From Hemerocallis citrina (Eukaryota > Streptophyta > Magnoliopsida > Asparagales > Asphodelaceae), in assembly GCA_017893485.1 (NCBI GenBank), contig JACEHZ010000592.1, forward strand, positions 806,001-870,000: 64,000 nucleotides of DNA. Direction: 5' to 3'. The position numbers and the translations under genes were made by a program. Below the pieces are notes generated by a model. It was not told the origin of the DNA. It did not search any database and worked only from the letters and a program-made list of their open reading frames with translations. Shown piece after piece: positions 12,240 to 21,236 of the stretch (position 1 is the stretch's first letter; every line of letters starts with the position of its first letter).

Positions 12240-14054
12240 GCTCATTTCCTCAAGCACCACCACGCTCTTTGTTTAATACTCCATCACATAGTCTTCCTCA
12301 AGGAATTTAGTATTCATACTCCCAAACACTTTTTAATCTTGTAGACTATATAAGTAACTCCTTTTATTTCTTTTGAATACCCTACAAATAGATATTCTTG
12401 TGTTCTAGAGTCAAGTTTGTTCAAGTTTTCCATTGGAATCCGCACATGTGCTAGACTCCTTATATGTGAATATGGTTAAGTGAAGGCATTTGTATCACAG
12501 CACAACTCTAGAGGAGTTTTACTAACAGATTTTGAAGGTGCTCGACTCAACAAGTAATTTGTTGTCTCTACACGTCTAGTGCATATCCCCAAAAAGAAAG
12601 AGGTAGAGTGGAATATCTCATTAAAACCTAACCATGTCCAAAAGTGATTTGTTCCTTCTTCGTAACACACCGTTCTGTTGGGGAGTATCGGGTGCAGTCA
12701 ACTAGGATATCATCTTTTTTTGACAATAAATAGTCCTTGAAATCTCCGAAGAGGTATTCACCTCCTCGATCAGATTGAAGAGTGTTGATGTGTTCACCTA
12801 TCTAATTTTCCACCTCGTCCAGATATTCAAACTTGCTAAATGATTCAGACTTGTAAAGCATCAGGTAAACATAGCCATATATAGAGTAATCCTTCGCAAA
12901 GGTTATGAAATACTCATAGGCTGCTCTTACTAGAGTTGATAAGGGACCACATACATCAGTGTGAACTAGTTCTAATCTTTTTCTGGCTCTCAACTCATTA
13001 GCCTTATGAGGGTGTTTGGTCATTTTACCTTGTAAGCAGGATTCATAGACTTTATAAGGTATCCCCTCTAAGTGACTTAGTGCATCATCTTTTACTAGCT
13101 TTTGAATCCTATTTAGATTATTACGACTTATTCTGAGGTGCCAAAGATAAGTTTCCATTCACAGAAGGAACTTTTCATTTAGGATCATTGGCTTCTATGT
13201 TTGTGCAAGAATGTTGGGCTTTAGTATGTAAAGATTATCTAACAATGTACTATCACAAATGAAAGACTTGTTCATTTTAAAAAATAACTGCTTTATTGAA
13301 TAAAACTGAATATTTTTTTTTCTCGAAACAATAAATAGAAATAATATTTATGTGCATGGCAGATACATAAAGACAAACTTTTAAAACTAAAATTCTATAA
13401 CCTAAAATCTGCAAAGAAATATCTCCTACTGCTTTCACCTTAACTTTAGAGTTTGAAACGAAATGGATAAAACTATCTCCTTTATGCAGGCTTCTGCTCA
13501 GATGTAGCACCTGCATAGAATTGCAAACATGGTTAGTGCATCCCAATCTATACACCAAGTAGTTGTAGATCCAGCCACAAAACATGTTCCAATACCCATA
13601 CATGTGTCTTTCTTGGCCAGGTACATCTAACACTATGGTTTCCTGTGACCTTTCTTCCCGCAATAAAAACATTTCCGTATCCCATCTTTCTTCTTTTCTT
13701 GTCCACACCATTGGATGGTCTCATGGTCATAAGGTCTTGTGAGTCTTCCCACCCTGCTTCTTCTTGCCTTTTGCTTCCGCCTTGTGCACAGAAATATTCA
13801 CCTCAGAAGTAACTATTGGAGCCTTTGAAGTTTTCACCAACTGTTTTGCGTCCTGCAACAAACTAACAAACTCAGCTAAAGTCAATGATTTGCCATTCAT
13901 GCCATAATTCATCCTATAAGAGTTATATCTGGCCGACAGAGATTGCAAGATCATATCAACCTGACTTTCAGCATCAATTTTGGCTCCTTGGGTGATGCCC
14001 TCACAATCATATGATATATGGGTGATTCCCTTACAATAATTTGAACAAATGAAC
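12240..14054 (-). pseudogene. Degenerate Ty1/copia polyprotein fragment (gag, protease, integrase)
   Basis: Read on the minus strand in several broken frames. 13954-13727 gives a gag segment (MILQSLSARYNSYRMNYGMN...LAEFVSLLQDAKQL). 13711-13400 gives a damaged zinc knuckle and a protease-like piece (TNHVCNSMQVLH). 13158-12802 gives the GAG-pre-integrase and integrase start (LWHLRISRNNLNRIQKLV, YESCLQGKMTKHPH, LELVHTDVCGPLST). 12670-12476 gives the integrase tail (TNYLLSRAPSKSVSKTPLEL). Frameshifts and stops separate all parts and reverse transcriptase is absent. Element B inserted at its gag end. Confidence 0.85.
14050..14054. repeat. Target-site duplication TGAAC, left of element B
   Basis: TGAAC directly precedes the 5' LTR and is repeated exactly at 30068-30072 after the 3' LTR. 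This defines element B as one insertion. Confidence 0.95.
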
Positions 14055-14676
14055 TGATATGGCTAAAAATAGGATTAAATCGGGACCGTTCACATCGGAC
14101 ACGAATCTTAAAGCTCAGGGGTAAAACGGTAATTTCACATGCAAATGGGTCCGAAGCGGGTACTGGGTCTCCTTCTCACAGATCCAATAACCCGTGAACG
14201 GATCCACCTCAACTGGGTACGGGTCCCAACCCGAAACACACCCAGTCCAGAAAAGATAGAATTAGGGTTTCTGATTAATCATAATCAACGGCTCTGATTC
14301 ACATCTATCTTTTCACCGGGAATTAAGGGATTACATTCCTAATCTGATTACGAGGATTTTATGTCTTAACAGATCACAGGAATCACATTCCTTATCTGAT
14401 CCCAACGGCGACTATAAATACCCCCCACCCATCTCCATTAAGAGGTAATCAATCTTTTTCTTGTTAAACGCTCTTTCATAATCATTTCTGGTTACTGACT
14501 TGAGCGTCGGAGGGTGCGTCGCCGGGATCAACCCCGGTGTCTCGCACTTCCTTGCAGGTGAACGGCGGGAGTCAACGGTCAAGCTCCGGCGGAACAGGTT
14601 AGGTGTTTCCTATTCATGTTTCTCACGAACTCACAAATACTGTCTGTTTGCCCCCACACCGAAATTAGCGGCAACA
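14055..14676 (+). repeat. 5' LTR of element B (622 bp)
   Basis: Starts TGATATGGCTAAAAATAGG and ends AGCGGCAACA. A TATA box (CTATAAATA) lies at 14412-14420. The LTR is shared with 29447-30067 and, in reverse complement and more diverged, with 49767-50358 and 59677-60269. Confidence 0.92.
14412..14420 (+). promoter_or_regulatory. TATA box of element B LTR
   Basis: CTATAAATA lies about 240 bases before the LTR end and is conserved in all four LTRs of elements B and C. It probably drives genomic RNA of the element. Confidence 0.65.
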
Positions 14677-14679
14677 GAT

Positions 14680-14696
14680 TGGCGCCGTCTGTGGGA
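14680..14696 (+). other. Primer-binding site of element B
   Basis: TGGCGCCGTCTGTGGGA, separated from the LTR by GAT. TGGCGCC-type sites are usual in Tat/Athila Ty3/gypsy elements. The same sequence and spacing occur in element C. Confidence 0.8.
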
Positions 14697-14748
14697 AAAC
14701 CATACGAATAGCCTCCTCCTCTTCTCGTCGACTAGCTCTTCTCCAGCC

Positions 14749-15222
14749 ATGCCTCCCAGAAAAGTAAGATCCAGGGGGTCCAACCGTGGACCCAACCCTA
14801 TTGATCAACAGCAGGAAGTCCCCGTCCATCCCGCTCCGCAGCAGGGGCAACTTCCTCCTCCGGCCGAGGACCATCTTCAGCAAGATCAACCTCCTCTTCA
14901 GAATCAGCAACCCCCCAAGGTTCCCACCGGTCCTCAGAATGCCGGCGCGGGGGGCTCTCGTATGAAGCAACCACTCAATCAGGACCGCGCCTCCATACAC
15001 AATGCCTCTACGGATTCCATGGCCTCTCACAATCCCCAAAATCAGAAGAAGGAAGAGGACCTACGCCACCGTCTGGACGAGAAGCAGGCCCGAGAGGGAG
15101 CCTCCCGCCAGCAACGTCCGAGTGAGCGGTCCCCTCACCACTGAGATCACAGAAGAAGACCACGCTCCCCCGCGGGTCGGCAGCAGCCTAGGAACGATGA
15201 GGCGCCAATCACCCGTGCCGAG
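14749..15222 (+). pseudogene. Truncated Tat-like gag start of element B
   Basis: Begins ATG at 14749 (MPPRKVRSRGSNRGPNP) and matches the N-terminus of the element C gag through QDQPPLQNQQPP and EGASRQQRPSERSPHH. A stop follows at 15142-15144. The homology continues a little further in another frame (HRRRPRSPAGRQ..PRNDEAPITRAE). At about 15222 gag sequence ends abruptly and the 117-bp tandem array begins. The conserved Retrotrans_gag core and Cys/His region are missing, so no functional capsid can be made. Confidence 0.85.
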
Positions 15223-15225
15223 ACC

Positions 15226-17463
15226 CAACGAGTTTGGAGCACAACTCTCTCATAGAGTTCATCCTCACACTCATCTCACAAACAGCTCTTTCCCAGAGCC
15301 GGGCTCTTTCGCTCCGCTCACCTCCGAAGCGGACCTCTTCTCAACAAAGTTCGAAGCACAACTCCCTCCAAGAGTTCCTCCTCACACTCGTCCCGAAAAC
15401 AACTCTTTCCCAGAGCCGGGCTCTTCCGCTCCGCTCGCCTCCGAAGCGGACCTCTTCTCAGACAGTTCGGAGCTCACAACTCTCTCCTAGAGTTGCTCCT
15501 TAAACTCATCTCCCGAATGGCTCTCTCCCAGAGCCGAGCTCTTTGCTCCGCTCGCCTTCGAAGCGGACCTCTTCTCAGACAGTTCTGAGCTCACAACTCT
15601 CTCCTAGAGTTGCTCCCCAAACTCTTCTCCTAAATGGCTCTCTTCCAGAGCCGAACTCTTTGCTCCGCCCACCTCCAAGGCGGACCTCTTCTCAACGAGT
15701 TCGGAACTCACAACTCTCACCAAGAGCTCCTCCTCACACTCGTCCCGAAAACAACTCTTTCCCAGAGCCGGGCTCTTCCGCTCCGCTCGCCTCCGAAGCG
15801 GACCTCTTCTCAGACAGTTCGGAGCCCACAACTCTCTCCTAGAGTTGCTTCTTAAACTCATCTCCCGAATGGCTCTCTCCCAGAACCGAGCTCTTCGCTC
15901 CGCTCGCCTCCGAAGCGGACCTCTTCTCAGACAGTTCTGAGCTCACAACTCTCTCCTAGAGTTGTTCCCCAAACTCTTCTCCCAAATGGCTCTCTTCCAG
16001 AGCCGAACTCTTTGCTCCGCCCACCTCCAAGGCGGACCTCTTCTCAACGAGTTCGGAACTCACAACTCTCACCAAGAGCTCCTCCTCACACTCGTCCCGA
16101 AAACAACTCTTTCCCAGAGCCGGGCTCTTCCGCTCCGCTCGCCTTCGAAGCGAACCTCTTCTCAGACAGTTCGGAGCCCACAACTCTCTCCTAGAGTTGC
16201 TTCTTAAACTCATCTCCCGAATGGCTCTCTCCCAGAACCGAGCTCTTCGCTCCGCTCGCCTCCGAAGCGGACCTCTTCTCAGACAGTTCTGAGCTCACAA
16301 CTCTCTCCTAGAGTTGCTCCTTAAACTCATCTCCCGAATGGCTCTCTCCCAGAGCCAAGCTCTTCGCTCCGCTCGCCTCCGAAGCGGACCTCTTCTCAGA
16401 CAGTTCTGAGCTCACAACTCTCTCCTAGAGTTGCTCCCCAAACTCTTCTCCCAAATGGCTCTCTTCCAGAGCCGAACTCTTTGCTCCGCCCACCTCCAAG
16501 GCGGACCTCTTCTCAACGAGTTCGGAACTCACAACTCTCACCAAGAGCTCCTCCTCACACACGTCCCGAAAACAACTCTTTCCCAGAGCCGGGCTCTTCC
16601 GCTCCGCTCGCCTCCGAAGCGGACCTCTTCTCAGACAGTTCGGAGCTCACAACTCTCTCCTAGAGTTGCTCCTTAAACTCATCTCCCGAATGGCTCTCTC
16701 CCAGAGCCAAGCTCTTCGCTCCGCTCGCCTCCGAAGCGGACCTCTTCTCAGACAGTTCTGAGCTCACAACTCTCTCCTAGAGTTGCTCCCCAAACTCTTC
16801 TCCTAAATGGCTCTCTTCCAGAGCCGAACTCTTTGCTCCGCCCACCTCCAAGGCGGACCTCTTCTCAACGAGTTCGGAACTCACAACTCTCACCAAGAGC
16901 TCCTCCTCACACTCGTCCCGAAAACAACTCTTTCCCAGAGCCGGGCTCTTCCGCTCCGCTCGCCTCCGAAGCGGACCTCTTCTCAGACAGTTCTGAGCTT
17001 ACAACTCTCTCCTAGAGTTGCTCCTTAAACTCATCTCCCGAATGGCTCTCTCCCAGAGCCGAGCTCTTCGCTCCGCTCGCCTCCGAAGCGGACCTCTTCT
17101 CAGACAGTTCTGAGCTCACAACTCTCTCCTAGAGTTGCTCCCCAAACTCTTCTCCCAAATGGCTCTCTTCCAGAGCCGAACTCTTTGCTCCGCCCACCTC
17201 CAAGGCGGACCTCTTCTCAACGAGTTCGGAACTCACAACTCTCACCAAGAGCTCCTCCTCACACTCGTCCCGAAAACAACTCTTTCCCAGAGCCGGGCTC
17301 TTCCGCTCCGCTCGCCTTCGAAGCGGACCTCTTCTCAGACAGTTCGGAGCCCACAACTCTCTCCTAGAGTTGCTTCTTAAACTCATCTCCCGAATGGCTC
17401 TCTCCCAGAACCGAGCTCTTCGCTCCGCTCGCCTCCGAAGCGGACCTCTTCTCAGACAGTTCT
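15226..17463 (+). repeat. Tandem array 1a, about 117-bp monomers in higher-order units
   Basis: About nineteen monomers of 117-119 bp. Three monomer types alternate: one carries CTCCTAGAGTTGCTCCTTAA, one CTTCTCCCAAATGGCTCTCT and one CACCAAGAGCTCCTCCTC. The same phase recurs every 352 or 469 bp (3 or 4 monomers), for example at 15962, 16431, 16783 and 17135, so this is a higher-order repeat. Each monomer holds short inverted repeats such as CAACTCT...AGAGTTG, GGCTCT...AGAGCC and TCCGCT...AGCGGA. Open frames of 60-81 codons recur because the unit recurs; I see no evidence that they are genes. Confidence 0.92.
17459..17463. repeat. Target-site duplication GTTCT, left of nested solo LTR
   Basis: GTTCT precedes the LTR and is repeated at 21237-21241. 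Removing LTR plus one copy restores an uninterrupted array monomer (ACAGTTCTGAGCTC). Confidence 0.95.
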
Positions 17464-19109
17464 TGTAACACCCCGAATTTCAAATAAGGATAAATTCGAG
17501 ATTTCACAGGATCTTTACTTCACTTCGTACAATTTTACAAGGAATTTAAAACTTTTCATTCACAATACATCAGAGTTTCTTTACACTTGATTTTTTTACA
17601 CAGCGAAGACTAAAAGATTACAATAATGAAAAACAACTTGTATAACTTTAACATCATTTGCAACATCTTTAACTTCTGAACAGCAACAGCATATCCACTT
17701 TATAACTCCATGAATAGTCCATTACCTGCATGTCAGTCTGTGGGCACGTCAGTCACTTACAACTGACGAAATGTTATACACGGCTATCCTCTCTATGCCG
17801 GGAATAGTATAACGATCTCATACTTTAACAAATCACAAAAAGATTGAATGAACATATAAAGTGTCAAAATGTGATTATTTTAAACATAAGTGTATGTCAT
17901 GCCTTAATGCCTAATGCACACAATCCTACACTAGGATGACACTAATGCACACTTGTTCGGATTCTATGCGTCCCATACTACATAGGTCCGAGGGCAAGCG
18001 CCTACGTTCTTCACAATACAGGGCTCGATCCCTCGCCATGGAAACTACCCGGTAGCAAAACAAAGTTCAGACTATTCCACGAATGTGAATCCCAGCCTTG
18101 GAGTCCACCGCCAGCTGTTATAACAGATTCCACATCGTACGAACCGTCCCGTATGTGACCCTCTAGCCCAGTATATATATATATACATTGGAGACGGTAA
18201 ACACAAAAATCCATCCGTCCGACTACTCAAGATCCCGGAGTCCACCGCTGACCCGTCCTCATAGTCCCGGACTAAAATATAATAATCCGTCTCCCACAGG
18301 GCAACCTCAGTCCACCAACTGGGTCTATAGTCTTGGAGTCCACCAACAACTATATAGAGCACCCCACTTACGTTTCCCTAAGTTTACTACATCTTCACTT
18401 ATGTGCCTAAATTTTCCTAAGTTCAAGACATGAATAATTTCCATTCAAAGAATTAGTTTTTCCTCCTACCGGTCTTAATCAACAAATACGAGATGGCTCC
18501 TTAGCCATATCTCCAAATCATTTCTCAATTCTTTTCTTTCAATAATGCCGGTACCGAGGTCTTACTAACTCAATGTCATAAGCTTTCATGTACAAGAAGC
18601 ATGGGTACATATACCCTTTAATAATCATGTCTTAACTTATTATATTCATGTCTCTAACTTATCCATACTTTAATCAATGTCTCATCTTTGCATCACTCAT
18701 GATTCATTCGTTCACAATCTTTGAAAACAATAATTCTTTTCATGACATAAATCCATCACTTTAAGTCTCTTTAGCAACTTAAGCACATATAATATATCTC
18801 AACCACATTAACCTTTCTTAAACAAAATTTAGAGTATAACCTTTTCAAAAGAAAAATCATTTCACACAACGATAAATCTCATACTCTTTAATAATTAAAA
18901 TCTTAAGTCAGAAATTCATTATCCAATTTGAGCATGTATACTAATCAAGTATTCAATTTAAAAGAAATAATCTCCTTGAAACAATTTATTCTCATACCAA
19001 CACTTTACTTTTCTTCTAAAAATCTAAATTATGCTCTTAATTAATCTCTACTTCTCTACTATTATAATGGGAGAAGGCCTTAATGTATTTTGTCCTCAAC
19101 CCAAATAAT

Positions 19110-19205
19110 TACCGAGCTGATCCACTTTCGAAATTATTTACCAAACTGGTCCACTTTTGAAATTATTTACCAAACTGGTCCACTTTCGAAAATATTTATC
19201 CGACT
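19110..19205. repeat. Three ~31-bp repeats related to the foldback element
   Basis: Tandem copies of CCACTTTCGAAATTATTTAC followed by CAAACTGGT-like sequence. The same repeat occurs at 32580-32640 and 33385-33480 in the foldback transposon, so a piece of that family is embedded in the LTR. Confidence 0.75.
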
Positions 19206-20610
19206 GACCCATAACAGTTTTTTTTTTCTTTTTACCTAAAAATCGTTTATCCAAAGATCCAACACTTTATGATATTGAAATAAACTTTCTCGAGATAAAT
19301 TTTAAAAACAGTAGCAAATCTCATTTCAAACTCTTTTTAAAATATGTATTTCTATTTTTAAATAATTCCCCTTCTCATTCTAGATATAGATTTTGTATTT
19401 TTCTCAAAAAAACTTGATTTCTAGGAGTTTTATTCATGAAGACTAGTTTATGTCCACCATCAAACTAATTGAATTTTGGTAATAAAGATAAACATGTCTC
19501 TTAATCATCAAGGATAATTCTTTTATGAAGAATTATATTTTTACATAACAACATGCAATAGTAGACATATTTTGTAGTAATAATCTAATTCATCTTTCTT
19601 TCTTTCTTCATTTGACTCATCATGGTATCAAGCATAATTTTAGTATAACAATATTACACATGAATCGTATATTCAACACATACAAATTTCCTAAGCATAT
19701 TAACATGATTCTTTGTATTAATTTATGTTGTCAAAATTCTTCTTTCTCCTTAATATGGTGACAATTGGTTACTTAATCACAACAAGATTTCTTCATTCAT
19801 GGTAGACTATATTAACATGGATTTTGTTTACAAACATCATATCATGTTCAATCTACACTACACATTTATAAATTTTAAGCATGCATTCTCTACATTAGAA
19901 AGTAAGAAATCACCCACTAACACAATGTTAATCTATTTGTCAACATAGCATGATTCACTATTAATCTCACCACAATCATAGTATAGTTATTCTATTTTAT
20001 CAACTCAAAACTACTCATTCATTTTATTTTTATTTTTTTTATTTGCATGTACATTCTAAAAAAAATTTAGAAAGTAGGAGACACCCACCTTATTGAAGCT
20101 TGACTAATGAAGGGAAGAGCACCACTTCTAGATCCAATGATTCCTAGCTCCTAGTAAGGCTTCTCCTCCTAGCAATAGCTCCAAGCAAGAGATCCTCCAA
20201 GCACAATAACTCTTTTTTTTTTCTTACACTCTTTTCTTTCTCTTTTTTTTTTCTCTTGTTTATTTTATTTTTGGTGTGAAAAAGAATGAGAGATGGGTTG
20301 CTATTTATAGGACAATGCTAGGGACTATATTGTAAAATCTCCCACCTAATAACTTCTCATTTTAATTCTCTTTTTAATTCTCACCTCTTCATATTTTTAA
20401 CTCCTAAAACTCCCAACCTCTCATCTCCCCACTCTCCATGAACTTAACCACTCCATTAATCCCCTCCCCTAGCCCACAAAATAGTCCAAATACATTTGTG
20501 TGTGCATGCATACATGCACAAACAAATATGAACACATTTCTATAACTCAAAAATGTGTACTAATATTGTAACTTGTCATGTATAACTTAATTTGTGATTT
20601 TAATAATGTG

Positions 20611-20757
20611 CTTGCTACATGGGCTCATTTCTAATTAATTAGTTTGATTATCTAGTGGGCTTGCTACATTGGCTCATTACTAATTAATTTATTTAATTAT
20701 CTAGTGGGCTTGCTACATGGGCTCATTACTAATTAATTTATTTAATTATCTAGTGGG
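20611..20757. repeat. Three tandem 49-bp repeats in solo LTR 1
   Basis: Copies start at 20611, 20660 and 20709 with CTTGCTACATGGGCTCATT and differ at a few bases. They lie in the upstream part of the LTR when read on the minus strand, downstream of the promoter-like TATA in plus coordinates. Confidence 0.85.
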
Positions 20758-21236
20758 CTCCTCTCCTAATGGGCTACATTTTAGTTTATAGGTCCATGGA
20801 TCAAAAGAAAGGCTAAATAAAACTAATGCATGCTAAAAATAGTAAAATGAGAGTAGCAAAATGAGAATAAAAAATTTGCACGTGCACCATACGTGCAAAA
20901 AAATTGAAAAATGTATTTTAATCAAAATAGGGGAAAATGAATTTCCGTTTTTATAAAATAGATTTAAATATATAAAATAAATAATTTAAACACATAGAAA
21001 ATATTGTACGTAGCGGTGGAGAATATGTAATTAATACGTGTATTGAAAACACGTAAAAAGCACGTAGAATACAAATATCGAAATATTATATTTTTGTTGA
21101 CTCAAAATAGGGAAAAATCAATATTGAAAATAAATAAATAGTCGATAATCAAAATACGGGATGAAAACACGTTACAAAATACACGTGCGTAACACACGAG
21201 GGCAAAATTGTAATTCCAATTTTGCGGGGTGTTACA

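Larger units (their letters stand above)
17464..21236 (-). mobile_element. Solo LTR 1 (3773 bp), nested in element B array
   Basis: Ends are TGTAACACCCCGAATTT and GCGGGGTGTTACA, perfect 11-base inverted termini. It has an exact 5-bp target duplication and no internal domain, so it is a solo LTR left by LTR-LTR recombination. A TATAAATAG promoter motif on the minus strand (20302-20309) and the shared TGTGGGCACGTCA motif place it in minus orientation, like element A. A close relative with an internal deletion is at 53041-54767, and a diverged one at 44754-48043. It carries internal repeats at 19110-19200 and 20611-20757. Confidence 0.9.

Noticed and set aside
17464..21236. A DNA transposon, because the ends are 11-base perfect inverted repeats
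   Set aside because: TG...CA ends, a 5-bp target duplication, a TATA promoter and similarity of layout to the paired LTRs of element A fit a solo LTR better.
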